Counted from the first letter of the stretch, positions 1-8,374 are shown. The stretch is 64,000 nucleotides of DNA from Thiohalobacter sp. (GCF_027000115.1 NZ_JALTON010000039.1:62001-126000); one strand, 5' to 3'. Numbers and translations are program-made. Notes: generated from the letters alone by a model not told the origin.

Positions 1-75
1 GCGGCGCGGCCGCACGCCTTTGCGGCCGCGGGCTGGCCGCGGAACCGTGCTTGCCGTATGGTGGTCGCAGTAGCC

Positions 76-1557
76 ATGACCCACCGCTCCCGAGTTGTGC
101 CCGCAGCCCTCCGCCGCACCCTCCCCGCCCTGCTGATCGGACTGGCCAGCGCCTGCCCGGTACCGGCCGCAGCCGACCCGCTGGCCCTGCCGGACATGGG
201 CGACCCCTCCGGTCAGACCCTGTCGCCCGCCACGGAATCCGCGCTGGGCGAGGCCTTCATGCAGCAGCTGCTGGCGACGACCGAGCTGGTGGAGGACCCG
301 GAACTCGACCGCTACATTGCCGAACTGGGCGCCCGGCTGGTCGCCGCCAGCGACGCGCCGGACCGGGCCTTCCACTTCTTCCTGGTCCGCGACCCCAGCA
401 TCAATGCGTTCGCGGCCCCCGGCGGCCACATCGGCCTCCATACCGGCCTGTTGCTGGCCGCGCGGAGCGAGAGCGAACTCGCGGCGGTGCTGGCCCACGA
501 AATCGCCCATGTCACCCAGCGTCATCTGGCCCGGGCCTACGACAGCGCCAGCCGCATGAGCCTGCCCACTGCCGCGGCCATCCTCGCCGCCATCCTCATC
601 GGCACCCAGAACAGCGAGGCCGGCCAGGCCGCACTCATGACCGTGCAGGCCGGCAACATTCAAAAGCAGATCGATTTCACCCGCGGCAACGAACGCGAGG
701 CAGACCGCATCGGCATGCAAATGCTGGCCCGCACCGGCTTCGATCCGCTGGGCATGCCCGCCTTCTTCGAACGTCTGCAGGCCCAGACCCGCTATTATGG
801 TGACCGGATCCCGCCCTTCCTCAGCACCCATCCCGTCACCCGCGACCGCATCGCCGATGCCCAGGCGCGAGCCGACCAGCTCCGCCCTGCGCGGCCGCGT
901 GACGAACTCGACTTTCACCTGATGCGGATGCGCCTGCGCGTGCTGGAAAGCCGCGACCCGGCCCGGCTGCATGCCGAACTGGCGGCCGGCGAGACCGGAC
1001 TGCCGGAGACCGCCCGAAGCTACGGACTGGCCCTGGCCGAGCTGCGCAACGGCGCCCCCGAGCGCGCGCAGAGTCGACTGGCGGCCCTGCACCGCGCCGA
1101 CCCGGACCGACTCAGCTACCGCCTCGCGCTGGCCAAGGCGCTGGACCGCGCCGGCCGTCGCGACGCCGCGCTGCGCCTGTACCGTGATACCCTCGCGCTC
1201 TACCCGGGAAACCTGATCGTCGCCCGGCAGCTGGCGCGCACATTGCTCGACGGCGGACAGCCCCGTGCCGCCCATGATCTCCTCGACCCGCTCCTGCGCC
1301 AGAATTCCAGCGCGCCCGCATCGGCCTATGCATTGCTCGGCCGCGCCGCCCGCGCCATCGGCCGCAGCGCCGATGCGCACGAGGCCATGGCCGAATACCA
1401 TGCGCGAAAGGGCCAGCTGCACGCCGCCATCGAACAACTGAAGCTGGCCCTGGAGGCAGAAGACGCGGACTTCTACCAGCGCGCACGGCTGGAAGCACGG
1501 CTGGCCGCGCTGGAGCGCCAGGCGCTGGCTCGAAAAAACGCGCTCAAGGGGGAATAA
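76..1557 (+). CDS. bepA: BepA-type periplasmic M48 metalloprotease with TPR region
   Basis: Zinc metalloprotease of family M48 with a helical-repeat C-terminus, the architecture of BepA (YfgC). In E. coli BepA supports LptD assembly at the BAM complex and degrades stalled substrates in the periplasm. The N-terminus is a signal peptide: basic start, hydrophobic core, cleavage near PAAA-DP. The zinc motif HEIAH is at residues 141-145 and the downstream glutamate ligand lies in NEREADRIG. Roughly the last 220 residues are Ala/Leu-rich helices consistent with TPRs. Its 493 residues match the E. coli length (487). The ATG at 76 was preferred to the one at 58 because it gives a normal signal peptide; neither has a clear Shine-Dalgarno. 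It seems monocistronic, and the next gene (soxX) has its own promoter. Confidence 0.88.
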   Translation: MTHRSRVVPAALRRTLPALLIGLASACPVPAAADPLALPDMGDPSGQTLSPATESALGEAFMQQLLATTELVEDPELDRYIAELGARLVAASDAPDRAFHFFLVRDPSINAFAAPGGHIGLHTGLLLAARSESELAAVLAHEIAHVTQRHLARAYDSASRMSLPTAAAILAAILIGTQNSEAGQAALMTVQAGNIQKQIDFTRGNEREADRIGMQMLARTGFDPLGMPAFFERLQAQTRYYGDRIPPFLSTHPVTRDRIADAQARADQLRPARPRDELDFHLMRMRLRVLESRDPARLHAELAAGETGLPETARSYGLALAELRNGAPERAQSRLAALHRADPDRLSYRLALAKALDRAGRRDAALRLYRDTLALYPGNLIVARQLARTLLDGGQPRAAHDLLDPLLRQNSSAPASAYALLGRAARAIGRSADAHEAMAEYHARKGQLHAAIEQLKLALEAEDADFYQRARLEARLAALERQALARKNALKGE

Positions 1558-1712
1558 ACGCGCGCATCCTGCCGTCAAACGGCTAGAGTGCATCTGGATC
1601 GGGATGCACGGCATGGGCGTGAAATGCCGGAAGTCCGTCACATTGCACCCCGGAAGGCCAAAGGCCCACAAAGAACCGTACAACCGGTAAAAGGTGTCGA
1701 GGCGTCGCGGCT

Positions 1713-1741
1713 TTGACTCGCGCAGAGAGCGGGACTATATT
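1713..1741 (+). promoter_or_regulatory. Candidate sigma70 promoter of the sox operon
   Basis: TTGACT (1713-1718), a 17-base spacer and TATATT (1736-1741) form a near-consensus housekeeping promoter about 117 bases upstream of the soxX start. It is the only strong promoter seen in the 300-base stretch 1558-1857, which otherwise holds no gene. The predicted transcript starts around 1748 and has a leader of about 110 bases ending in a GAGGAG ribosome-binding site. No operator was recognised, although sox operons elsewhere are often thiosulfate-controlled. Confidence 0.6.
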
Positions 1742-1857
1742 CGATCCACTAATGCCCGGACCATACACAACGCTGACCCGAAACGGGCCGGGGCTCGTTC
1801 CCCGAAGCAGGCGCCCACGGTTCACAATCGCTTTTTCCATCCACTGAGGAGGCACCG

Positions 1858-2238
1858 ATGCGGCTACGTTCAAGCATCATTTCGACTGCAGCTTCCATGG
1901 CCATCGCGCTGGGAAGCCTCGCCCTTGCCCCCGCTTCGAACGCGGTGGCTGCCGAAGCCGGCAACTCCGTGATCGAGCAGGGCAAGGAGATTGCCTTCAA
2001 TCGCAAGAAAGGCAATTGCCTTGCCTGCCACCAGATTGAAGGCGGCAGCCTGCCTGGCAACATCGGTCCGCCGTTGGTCGCCATGAAGGCCCGTTTCCCC
2101 GACAAGGCCAAGCTGCGCGCGCAGATCTGGGACGCGACTCGCAACAACCCGAACTCGATCATGCCGCCGTTCGGCCGGCACAAGATCCTGTCCGAGGACG
2201 AGATCGACAAGATCGTGGAATTCATCTACACGCTCTGA
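1858..2238 (+). CDS. soxX: Sulfur-oxidation c-type cytochrome SoxX
   Basis: Small periplasmic cytochrome that pairs with SoxA. Together they form the oxidative disulfide bond between thiosulfate and the SoxY carrier cysteine and pass electrons on. The protein has 126 residues: a signal peptide to about residue 36, then a single haem site CLACH near residues 57-61. The C-terminal IMPPFG motif supplies the distal methionine and is typical of SoxX. A GAGGAG site precedes the ATG. It is first in the order soxX-Y-Z-A, and soxY begins 31 bases downstream. Confidence 0.95.
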   Translation: MRLRSSIISTAASMAIALGSLALAPASNAVAAEAGNSVIEQGKEIAFNRKKGNCLACHQIEGGSLPGNIGPPLVAMKARFPDKAKLRAQIWDATRNNPNSIMPPFGRHKILSEDEIDKIVEFIYTL

Positions 2239-2269
2239 ACCCCTTGCGTGATTCTTAGGAGATATCGAA

Positions 2270-2743
2270 GTGACGAGCATCAAACGCAGAACACTCCTGA
2301 AGGGCACCCTTGCCGCTGGCGCCGTGGGCATGGCCGTTGGCACCGGGCTGCTGACTCCCCGCACCGTGCTGGCCGCCTGGCCCAAGGACGCCTTCGACGC
2401 CAAGTCGGTGGATGCGGCACTGAACGCCCTGTTTGGCAACAGCACCCTGGAAGGCAGTGACAAGATCAAGATCAAGGCCCCGGACATCGCCGAGAACGGC
2501 GCCGTGGTCCCGGTCTCGGTCGACGCCGGCATCGACGGCGTGGAGGCCATCAGCATTCTCGCCGAGAAGAATGCCCAGCCCCTCACCTCCACCTATCAGC
2601 TCGGTCCGGGCGCGGAAGGCTACGTTGCCACCCGCATCAAGATGGGCAAGACCTCCAGCGTCATCGCGGTGGTCAAGGCCGGCGGCAAGCTCTACAGCAC
2701 CGGCAAGGAAGTGAAGGTCACCATCGGCGGCTGCGGCGGCTGA
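2270..2743 (+). CDS. soxY: Thiosulfate carrier subunit SoxY
   Basis: SoxY carries pathway intermediates covalently on a cysteine near its C-terminus while SoxXA, SoxB and (where present) SoxCD act in turn. The 157-residue product has a Tat signal peptide: twin arginines at residues 6-7, then a hydrophobic stretch ending VLAA before WPK. It finishes with the diagnostic swinging arm GGCGG, whose cysteine is the sulfur attachment site. The start is GTG, preceded by AGGAGATATC. It forms the SoxYZ heterodimer with the next gene and must be exported as a folded complex. Confidence 0.96.
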   Translation: MTSIKRRTLLKGTLAAGAVGMAVGTGLLTPRTVLAAWPKDAFDAKSVDAALNALFGNSTLEGSDKIKIKAPDIAENGAVVPVSVDAGIDGVEAISILAEKNAQPLTSTYQLGPGAEGYVATRIKMGKTSSVIAVVKAGGKLYSTGKEVKVTIGGCGG

Positions 2744-2788
2744 TCGCCCCTTCCGACGCTAGAGATCAGATTTACAGAGGAATCGAAC

Positions 2789-3103
2789 ATGGCGAATACA
2801 ATCAAGGTTCGCGCAAAGCTGTCTGGCGACACCACGACGGTCAAGGCGCTCATCAGCCACCCCATGGAAACCGGTCAGCGCAAGAACAAGAAGACCGGCA
2901 AGCTCATCCCCGCCCATTTCATCCAGGAAGTGGTCTGCGAGCACAACGGCAAGGCCGTGCTGACCGCAGAGTGGGGTCCGGCGATTTCCAAGAATCCCTA
3001 TCTGTCGTTCCGCTTCAAGGGCGCCGCCAAGGGGGACACCCTCAAGCTGCGCTGGGTCGACAACAAGGGCGAAAGCGACGCCATCGAAACCAAAGTCAGC
3101 TGA
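2789..3103 (+). CDS. soxZ: SoxZ, partner of the SoxY carrier
   Basis: A 104-residue beta-sandwich protein without a signal peptide, as expected for SoxZ, which is exported bound to Tat-targeted SoxY. The start MANTIKVRAKL, the HPMETGQRK segment and the FKGAAKGD region are typical of the family. An AGAGGAAT ribosome site precedes the ATG. It lies 45 bases after soxY and 59 bases before soxA, consistent with one transcript. Confidence 0.95.
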   Translation: MANTIKVRAKLSGDTTTVKALISHPMETGQRKNKKTGKLIPAHFIQEVVCEHNGKAVLTAEWGPAISKNPYLSFRFKGAAKGDTLKLRWVDNKGESDAIETKVS

Positions 3104-3162
3104 GGCGACGGCGGCCCGCGTGCCTGCGCGGGCCCGAGCCAAGTCCAAAGGAGGCAAACTTT

Positions 3163-3999
3163 ATGAAGAAGCTCCTGAGCATCGTCGCGGTGCTGGGTAT
3201 CGTGGCAGCCGCGCCGCAGCCAGCCAGCGCCACCCCGGAACAGGACCTCAAGGAATTCCGCGAATACTTCAAGAAACGGTTCCCCAACGTGCCGTTCGAG
3301 GACTATGTGAACGGCGTGTATGCCGTCGACACTGCCTCGCGGGCCCAGTGGGAGTCGATCGAGGATTTCCCGCCCTATGAAATCAACATCGACAACGGCA
3401 AGAAGCTGTTCAACACGCCTTTCAAGAATGGCAAGACCTATGCCAGTTGCTTCCCCAATGAGGGCATCGGCATCCGCCAGAACTATCCCTACTTCGACAA
3501 GGCCAGCGGCAAGGTGGTGACGCTGGAAAGCGCCATCAACGACTGCCGGGTCAAGAATGGCGAGAAACCCCTGAAGTGGAAGAAGGGTGCGATCGCGGAC
3601 ATCTCCGCCTACATGGCCTACACCTCGCGCGGCAACAAGATGAATATCGTGGTGCCGAACGACCCGCGGGCCATCGAGGCCTACGAGCGCGGCAAGCACC
3701 ATTTCTACGCCAAGCGGGGCCAGCTCAACATGGCCTGTGCGGACTGCCACGTGTACAACGCCGGCAACCGTATCCGCGCTGACATCCTGAGCCCGGCCCT
3801 CGGTCATGTCACCCACTTCCCGGTCTACCGCTCCAAGTGGGGCGAGCTGGGGACGCTGCATCGCCGCTACGGTGGCTGCAACAAGCAGGTGCGCTCCAAG
3901 CCGTTCAAGGCCCAGAGCGACGAATACCGGGCTCTGGAGTACTTCCACTCCTACATGAGCAACGGGCTCGAGGTGAACGGACCCGGCGCACGCAAGTAA
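3163..3999 (+). CDS. soxA: Sulfur-oxidation cytochrome SoxA, single-haem form
   Basis: Catalytic partner of SoxX in loading thiosulfate onto SoxY. The start at 3163 follows a strong AAAGGAGG site and opens a signal peptide (MKKLLSIV... ending ASA before TPEQ). Only one haem motif is present, CADCH in the C-terminal half. Where two-haem SoxA proteins carry an N-terminal CxxCH, this one has a lone cysteine followed by FPNEG. The cysteine in RYGGCNKQVR matches the active-site cysteine that ligates the catalytic haem. At 278 residues it has a usual length. A hairpin terminator follows 17 bases after the stop. Confidence 0.93.
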   Translation: MKKLLSIVAVLGIVAAAPQPASATPEQDLKEFREYFKKRFPNVPFEDYVNGVYAVDTASRAQWESIEDFPPYEINIDNGKKLFNTPFKNGKTYASCFPNEGIGIRQNYPYFDKASGKVVTLESAINDCRVKNGEKPLKWKKGAIADISAYMAYTSRGNKMNIVVPNDPRAIEAYERGKHHFYAKRGQLNMACADCHVYNAGNRIRADILSPALGHVTHFPVYRSKWGELGTLHRRYGGCNKQVRSKPFKAQSDEYRALEYFHSYMSNGLEVNGPGARK

Positions 4000-4016
4000 G
4001 CCCCGGGCACGAACGA

Positions 4017-4055
4017 CGAACCCGGTCTGGTCCCCCAGGCCGGGTTCGTTTCTTT
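4017..4055 (+). terminator. Rho-independent terminator after soxA
   Basis: A stem of about 13 pairs (arms 4017-4030 and 4036-4048, one G-U pair) closes a short C-rich loop and is followed by TTTCTTT. It would end or attenuate the soxXYZA transcript and so lower expression of soxB, which starts 130 bases further on. Confidence 0.75.
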
Positions 4056-4185
4056 CCAGGCCATGGAATAGGCACCCCCTCATGATCGTCTCTCTTCCAG
4101 CGGCCCGCCGAACCGGCTCGGCCCGACGGCCCGGTGGCAGCCGGACAGCCCAGCACAACGAATTGATTCCTGGAGGTCTTTCCCC

Positions 4186-5940
4186 ATGACGATATCGCGC
4201 CGAGAATTCCTGCAGATGCTTGCGGTGGCCAGCGTCTCCGGCATCCATCTCGCTGGCTGCGAATCCGGCTCGGATACCCAGAAGCAACCCGCAGGCATCA
4301 AGCCCAACAAGGCGCCGAGCAATCTCTACGAGGTCCCTGCCTTCGGCAATGTGTCGCTGATGCACTATACGGACTGCCACGCCCAGCTGCTGCCGGTATA
4401 CTTCCGCGAGCCGAACATCAACCTGGGCATCGGCGACATGCGCGGCAGGCCCCCGCATCTGGTCGGCGAGGCCTTCCTCAAGCACTTCGGCATTGCCCCC
4501 GGGACCCCGCAGGCGCACGCCTTCACCTACCTGAACTTCGTCGAGGCGGCCCGCCGTTTCGGCAAGGTGGGCGGCTTCGCCCATCTCAAGACCCTGGTGG
4601 ACAAGATCCGCGACCAGCGCCCCGGCTCGCTGCTGCTGGACGGCGGCGACACCTGGCAGGGCTCCGCCACCTCCCTGTGGACCAACGCCCAGGACATGGT
4701 CGATGCCCAGTTGCTGCTTGGCGTGGACGTCATGACGCCCCACTGGGAGATGACCTTCGGTGCCGACCGCGTCCGCGAGATCGTCGAAAAGGACTTCGCC
4801 GGCAAGATCGCCTTCGTGGCCCAGAACATTGTCGACAACGACTGGGGCGAGGGCGTGTTCGACCCCTATGTGATCCGCGAGATCAACGGCGTGCCCACCG
4901 CCATCATTGGCCAGGCCTTCCCCTACACCCCCATCGCGAACCCGCGTTACATGGTGCCCGACTGGAGCTTCGGCATCCGTGACGAGCGCATGCAGGAAAT
5001 GGTCGACAAGGCCCGTGGCGAAGGCGCCCAGGTGGTGATCGTGCTGTCGCACAATGGCATGGACGTGGACATCAAGATGGCCAGCCGCGTCACCGGTATC
5101 GACGCCATCATGGGTGGACACACCCATGACGCCATTCCACGGCCCACCATCGTCGAAAACACCGGCGGCAAGACCCTGGTCACCAATGCCGGCTCCAACG
5201 GCAAGTTCCTGGCCGTACTCGACCTGGATGTGAAGAACGGCAAGGTGCGGGACTTCCGCTACCACCTGCTGCCGGTCTTTGCCAACATGCTCAAGCCCGA
5301 CCCCGAGATGAGCGCCTACATCGAGAAGGTGCGCGCGCCCTACAAGGACAAGCTGGAAGAACAGTTGGCGGTAACCGACTCCCTGCTCTATCGCCGCGGC
5401 AACTTCAACGGCACCTTCGACCAGCTCATCTGTGACGCCCTGATGGAAGAGATGGGCGCCCAGATTGCCTTCTCGCCAGGCTTCCGCTGGGGTGTCAGCC
5501 TGCTGCCGGGCTCGCCCATCACCTTCGACGACCTGATGACCCAGACGGCCATTACCTACCCGACGGCGACCCTCAACAACATGACCGGCGCCCGCATCAA
5601 GGAAATCCTCGAGGACGTGGCCGACAACCTGTTCAACAAGGACCCCTACTACCAGCAGGGCGGCGACATGGTGCGCGTGGGCGGCCTGAAATACGCGATC
5701 GACCCGACTGCCGACATCGGCCACCGCATTACCGCCATGGAGCTGGATGGCGAACCCCTGGATGCGAACAAGGAATATGCGGTGGCCGGCTGGGCCAGCG
5801 TCGCTCAACCGCTGGAGGGTCGCCCCATCTGGGACGTGGTCGCGACCTGGCTGCGCGACCGGAAAACGGTGACGGTCAACAACCTCAACGTACCGAAGAT
5901 CCAGGGCGTGGACGGCAATCCCGGCCTCGCCCTGCTCTGA
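4186..5940 (+). CDS. soxB: SoxB, S-sulfosulfanyl-L-cysteine sulfohydrolase
   Basis: Di-manganese hydrolase that releases sulfate from the thiosulfate-loaded SoxY cysteine. It belongs to the calcineurin-like phosphoesterase / 5'-nucleotidase superfamily. The 584-residue product has a Tat signal (RREF at residues 5-8). Metal motifs are visible: YTDCHAQ near residue 63, GGDTWQG near 150, SHNGMD and GGHTHDA near 310. The signal peptide ends in LAGC with the cysteine at residue 25, which reads as a lipobox, so membrane anchoring is possible; this is unusual for SoxB and needs testing. GGAGGTC precedes the ATG. It is separated from soxA by a terminator and 186 bases. No soxCD is found in the window. 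Confidence 0.95.
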   Translation: MTISRREFLQMLAVASVSGIHLAGCESGSDTQKQPAGIKPNKAPSNLYEVPAFGNVSLMHYTDCHAQLLPVYFREPNINLGIGDMRGRPPHLVGEAFLKHFGIAPGTPQAHAFTYLNFVEAARRFGKVGGFAHLKTLVDKIRDQRPGSLLLDGGDTWQGSATSLWTNAQDMVDAQLLLGVDVMTPHWEMTFGADRVREIVEKDFAGKIAFVAQNIVDNDWGEGVFDPYVIREINGVPTAIIGQAFPYTPIANPRYMVPDWSFGIRDERMQEMVDKARGEGAQVVIVLSHNGMDVDIKMASRVTGIDAIMGGHTHDAIPRPTIVENTGGKTLVTNAGSNGKFLAVLDLDVKNGKVRDFRYHLLPVFANMLKPDPEMSAYIEKVRAPYKDKLEEQLAVTDSLLYRRGNFNGTFDQLICDALMEEMGAQIAFSPGFRWGVSLLPGSPITFDDLMTQTAITYPTATLNNMTGARIKEILEDVADNLFNKDPYYQQGGDMVRVGGLKYAIDPTADIGHRITAMELDGEPLDANKEYAVAGWASVAQPLEGRPIWDVVATWLRDRKTVTVNNLNVPKIQGVDGNPGLALL

Positions 5941-5955
5941 GTGCAAGGCACCACG

Positions 5956-5995
5956 GCAACAAAAAAGGCCGGGATGTCCCGGCCTTTTTTGTTGC
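5956..5995. terminator. Bidirectional terminator between soxB and the iron permease
   Basis: A perfect 19-base inverted repeat with a 2-base centre. It reads A-run, GC-rich core, T-run on both strands, so it can stop transcripts from soxB (plus strand) and from the convergent permease gene (minus strand). Confidence 0.88.
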
Positions 5996-6016
5996 CCGAA
6001 CCGTCTTTCGGCCCGG

Positions 6017-6048
6017 CCGCTTCCGCCCTGGTGCAATATGCGGGCTAG
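6017..6048 (-). repeat. Terminal fragment of the dispersed TAGCCCGCATATTG element
   Basis: On the minus strand this begins TAGCCCGCATATTGCACCAGG, then GGCGGAAGC, matching the right end of the full-length element at 51306-51567. The TAG at its very end is the stop codon of the iron permease gene. Only the terminal 32 or so bases are present; the soxB terminator follows at once. Confidence 0.75.
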
Positions 6049-7946
6049 CCCGCCTGCGCCGGCGACCGGCGCGGGCCGCGCCCGAACCAGAGATACAGGC
6101 CGAGCGCGATCAGCACCAGCTGGGCGCCGAGCGCCTGCAGATTGGGATAGATCCCCAGCCAGTCGATACGGATGAAGGCCACGGGATTGACCGGAATCAT
6201 CCCGGCCTCCTGCAGCGCGGCCACGCCCTTGCCGGCAAAGATCACCGCCAGCATGAACATGAGCGCGCCCGAGGCCACGAAGAACTGCCGCAGCGGCAGC
6301 CGTACGCTATAGCGAATGACCAGCCAGGCGACCACCACCAGCACGCCGACACCGGCCGCGAAGCCGCTCACGGCCCCGCCGCGCCCCCCTTCCCCGAGCT
6401 GGGTCCAGAGCGCCTGGTAGAAAAGGATGGTCTCGAATACCTCGCGATAGACAGCAATGAAGGCCAGGCCAGCCAGTCCCCAGAGCGTGCCGCTGTCCAG
6501 CGCACGACTCACGGCGCGCTCGATGAACTGCTTCCATTTCAGCGCGCTGGACTTGTCATGCATCCAGAAACCCACGTAGAAGAGGACCAGCGCCGCGACC
6601 AGCGCCGCCACGCCTTCGGTGAGTTCGCGACTGCCGCCGGAGATGTCGATCAGGGTCACGGAGGCCAGCCAGGTCAGGAACCCGGCGGCCAGGGCGCCCA
6701 GCCAGCCGGCATGGATGTAGGGCAGCGCGTCGCGCCGGCCGGTCTTGACGAGAAAGGCCACCAGCGCCGCCACCACCAGCAGCGCCTCGAGCCCCTCGCG
6801 CACCAGGATGAAGAAGGCACCGGAAAACGCACTGGCCGTCGACAGCCCGCCGACGCCCAGCGCGTCTTCCACCCGGTCCAGGTCAGCAAGGATGGCCTCC
6901 ACGCTGGCGGACAGGACCCGCGGCTCGGGCCGGGTGCGCAGCAGATTGCGCAGCTCGAGCATTTTCTGTTCCACCTTCAGGCGCAGCTCGGGATTCACGG
7001 CATTCAGTGCCTGTTCGACCAGCTCGAAGCCCTCCAGATAGGCCTCGATGGCCAGCCTGCGGGCCGCCTTCTGGTCGCCGGCCGCGTAGGCCACGAGCAT
7101 CTGCTGCAGGCGGCCCCGCGCCACGTCGAGCGGCGCATCGCCGCCGTAGACCCTTTCCGGATGGCTACGCAGGTAAGCCACCATGGCGGCCGCCTCGGCA
7201 CCGAAACGTCCCTCGGCCTCGGCCGGCGTCATGGCCGTCAGCACGCGCGAATCGAGAACCGGTGAATCCGGATTGCGGGCCAGCGCCTCGGCACCATTGG
7301 CCTTCAGTTCGGTACTGGGTGCGAGCTGGCCCACGTAGAAGGCCAGGGCCCAGCGGTCCCGGTCGGACAGCTCGGTATAACCGCGCATCCCGGTATCGGC
7401 CACCCCCTGGCTGATGGTGCTGTAGAGGCCATGGAGCGTGCGCTGACGATAGCGCGCGTAGTCGGTGAAATCGGTGGGGGCAGGCTCGAGCGTGGCGGCC
7501 AGTGGCCCGTCACCCCGACCCTCGACACCATGGCAGGCGACGCAGTGTTCGGCAAACAACGCCCTTCCCCGGGCCAGATCGGGCACTCCGCGTGGCCGGA
7601 TGGCCACGTCGAAGGCCTCGATCATCTGCTCGCGAATGCGTCCCGCAAGGGCCTGGATCTCATCTGCTGGCGCCCGCGCCTCGATGCGCGCGGCCAGCTC
7701 GCCGGCCAGTTGCAGCAGCGCGTCGCGCGCCTCGCCCGGCGGCAGCGCCGCGAGCTGTTCGAGAATGGCGCCGGCGAAGTCCTGCATCTCGGCGTACTCG
7801 TCCGGGTTGGCGATGTTGCCGCTCGCGTCCACCGCGCCACCATAGTCCACGGCGACGTAGTCGACCATCTGCAGCGTCTGCTCGATACCGGCCGCGGCCA
7901 GCCCCGGCAACCACAGACACATCGCCAGCAACACCCGCTTCCACAT
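6045..7946 (-). CDS. Cytochrome c / FTR1-family iron permease fusion
   Basis: A 633-residue protein that joins a periplasmic segment to an FTR1-type iron permease. It has a signal peptide (residues 1-20), then a mostly helical extracytoplasmic region containing a haem-binding CVACH near residue 136 with a likely methionine ligand in GMRGY. After a further helical segment comes a multi-spanning membrane domain from about residue 370. This carries both family REXXE motifs, REGLE and REVFE, which bind ferric iron during transport. The fused haem domain suggests that oxidation of Fe(II) is coupled to uptake. The start follows a GAGG site; a GTG one codon earlier is possible. A Fur-box-like sequence lies upstream. 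The TAG stop falls within a dispersed repeat. Confidence 0.88.
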   Translation of the reverse strand: MWKRVLLAMCLWLPGLAAAGIEQTLQMVDYVAVDYGGAVDASGNIANPDEYAEMQDFAGAILEQLAALPPGEARDALLQLAGELAARIEARAPADEIQALAGRIREQMIEAFDVAIRPRGVPDLARGRALFAEHCVACHGVEGRGDGPLAATLEPAPTDFTDYARYRQRTLHGLYSTISQGVADTGMRGYTELSDRDRWALAFYVGQLAPSTELKANGAEALARNPDSPVLDSRVLTAMTPAEAEGRFGAEAAAMVAYLRSHPERVYGGDAPLDVARGRLQQMLVAYAAGDQKAARRLAIEAYLEGFELVEQALNAVNPELRLKVEQKMLELRNLLRTRPEPRVLSASVEAILADLDRVEDALGVGGLSTASAFSGAFFILVREGLEALLVVAALVAFLVKTGRRDALPYIHAGWLGALAAGFLTWLASVTLIDISGGSRELTEGVAALVAALVLFYVGFWMHDKSSALKWKQFIERAVSRALDSGTLWGLAGLAFIAVYREVFETILFYQALWTQLGEGGRGGAVSGFAAGVGVLVVVAWLVIRYSVRLPLRQFFVASGALMFMLAVIFAGKGVAALQEAGMIPVNPVAFIRIDWLGIYPNLQALGAQLVLIALGLYLWFGRGPRRSPAQAG

Positions 7947-7983
7947 CACGCCAACCTCATGCCTGTTTACCCAGATTTCAAAT

Positions 7984-8002
7984 GATAATGATTCGCGTTA
8001 AT
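7984..8002 (-). promoter_or_regulatory. Candidate Fur box upstream of the iron permease
   Basis: GATAATGATTCGCGTTAAT agrees with the classic 19-base Fur consensus at 13 of 19 positions, including an intact left half GATAATGAT. It lies about 40 bases upstream of the permease start in the most A+T-rich part of the gap. Iron repression of the permease would be expected. Confidence 0.6.
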
Positions 8003-8106
8003 TTTAGCAAGCCTCCCGGGGGAACCCTTTGCGCGTCGGAACCGATCGCAAACCCGCCCCGGACCGCAATCCTCACAGGACAGGGCCGGCACGGATCCGG
8101 ACCCGC

Positions 8107-8192
8107 CGGACCATGGGCAACAAACCCGGTTCATTGCCCGCCAACTCAGCTAGTTGCCTGCCGCCCGCTTCCGCCCGGGTGCAATAGGCAGG
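8107..8192 (+). repeat. Partial copy of the dispersed intergenic element (right half)
   Basis: It shares the CCATGGGCAA block, TTCATTGCCCGCCAAC and CCGCCCGCTTCCGCCC with the right half of the 51306-51567 element, in the same order and spacing. The terminal CTAG is decayed. It lies in the 350-base gap between the iron permease and tRNA-Lys, which otherwise contains only the Fur-like site. Confidence 0.7.
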
Positions 8193-8298
8193 CCTGGGAC
8201 AGGCGGCCGCGAGCCACGGCGATACCGGGGCCGTTCCGCGGGACAGATGCCGGTTTATGAGACAGGGGTTGGGAAAGTGCGCTGCAAGCGCTTGATTT

Positions 8299-8374
8299 TG
8301 GTGGGCCGTGAAGGACTCGAACCTTCGACCAGCCGGTTAAAAGCCGGATGCTCTACCAACTGAGCTAACGGCCC
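8299..8374 (-). tRNA. tRNA-Lys (anticodon UUU)
   Basis: A 76-base cloverleaf including an encoded CCA. The acceptor pairs are GGGCCGT with ACGGCCC. The D-arm has TAGCTCAGTTGGTAGAGC, the anticodon loop is CTTTTAA, and the T-arm has GGTTCGAGTCC. The outermost pair of the anticodon stem (27-43) is a T-C mismatch rather than a pair. In gammaproteobacteria tRNA-Lys genes commonly follow the pal-cpoB-queEC region, as here. Confidence 0.95.

Noticed and set aside
1-57. GCGGCCGC repeated near the left edge as a functional palindrome.
   Set aside because: Two short GC-rich matches in a GC-rich genome at the window edge are not enough to support a site.
2998-6036. A 1012-codon open frame antisense to soxA-soxB.
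   Set aside because: It mirrors real, highly conserved genes on the other strand, is rich in His/Val/Gly as GC-rich shadows are, and has no ribosome site or family motif.
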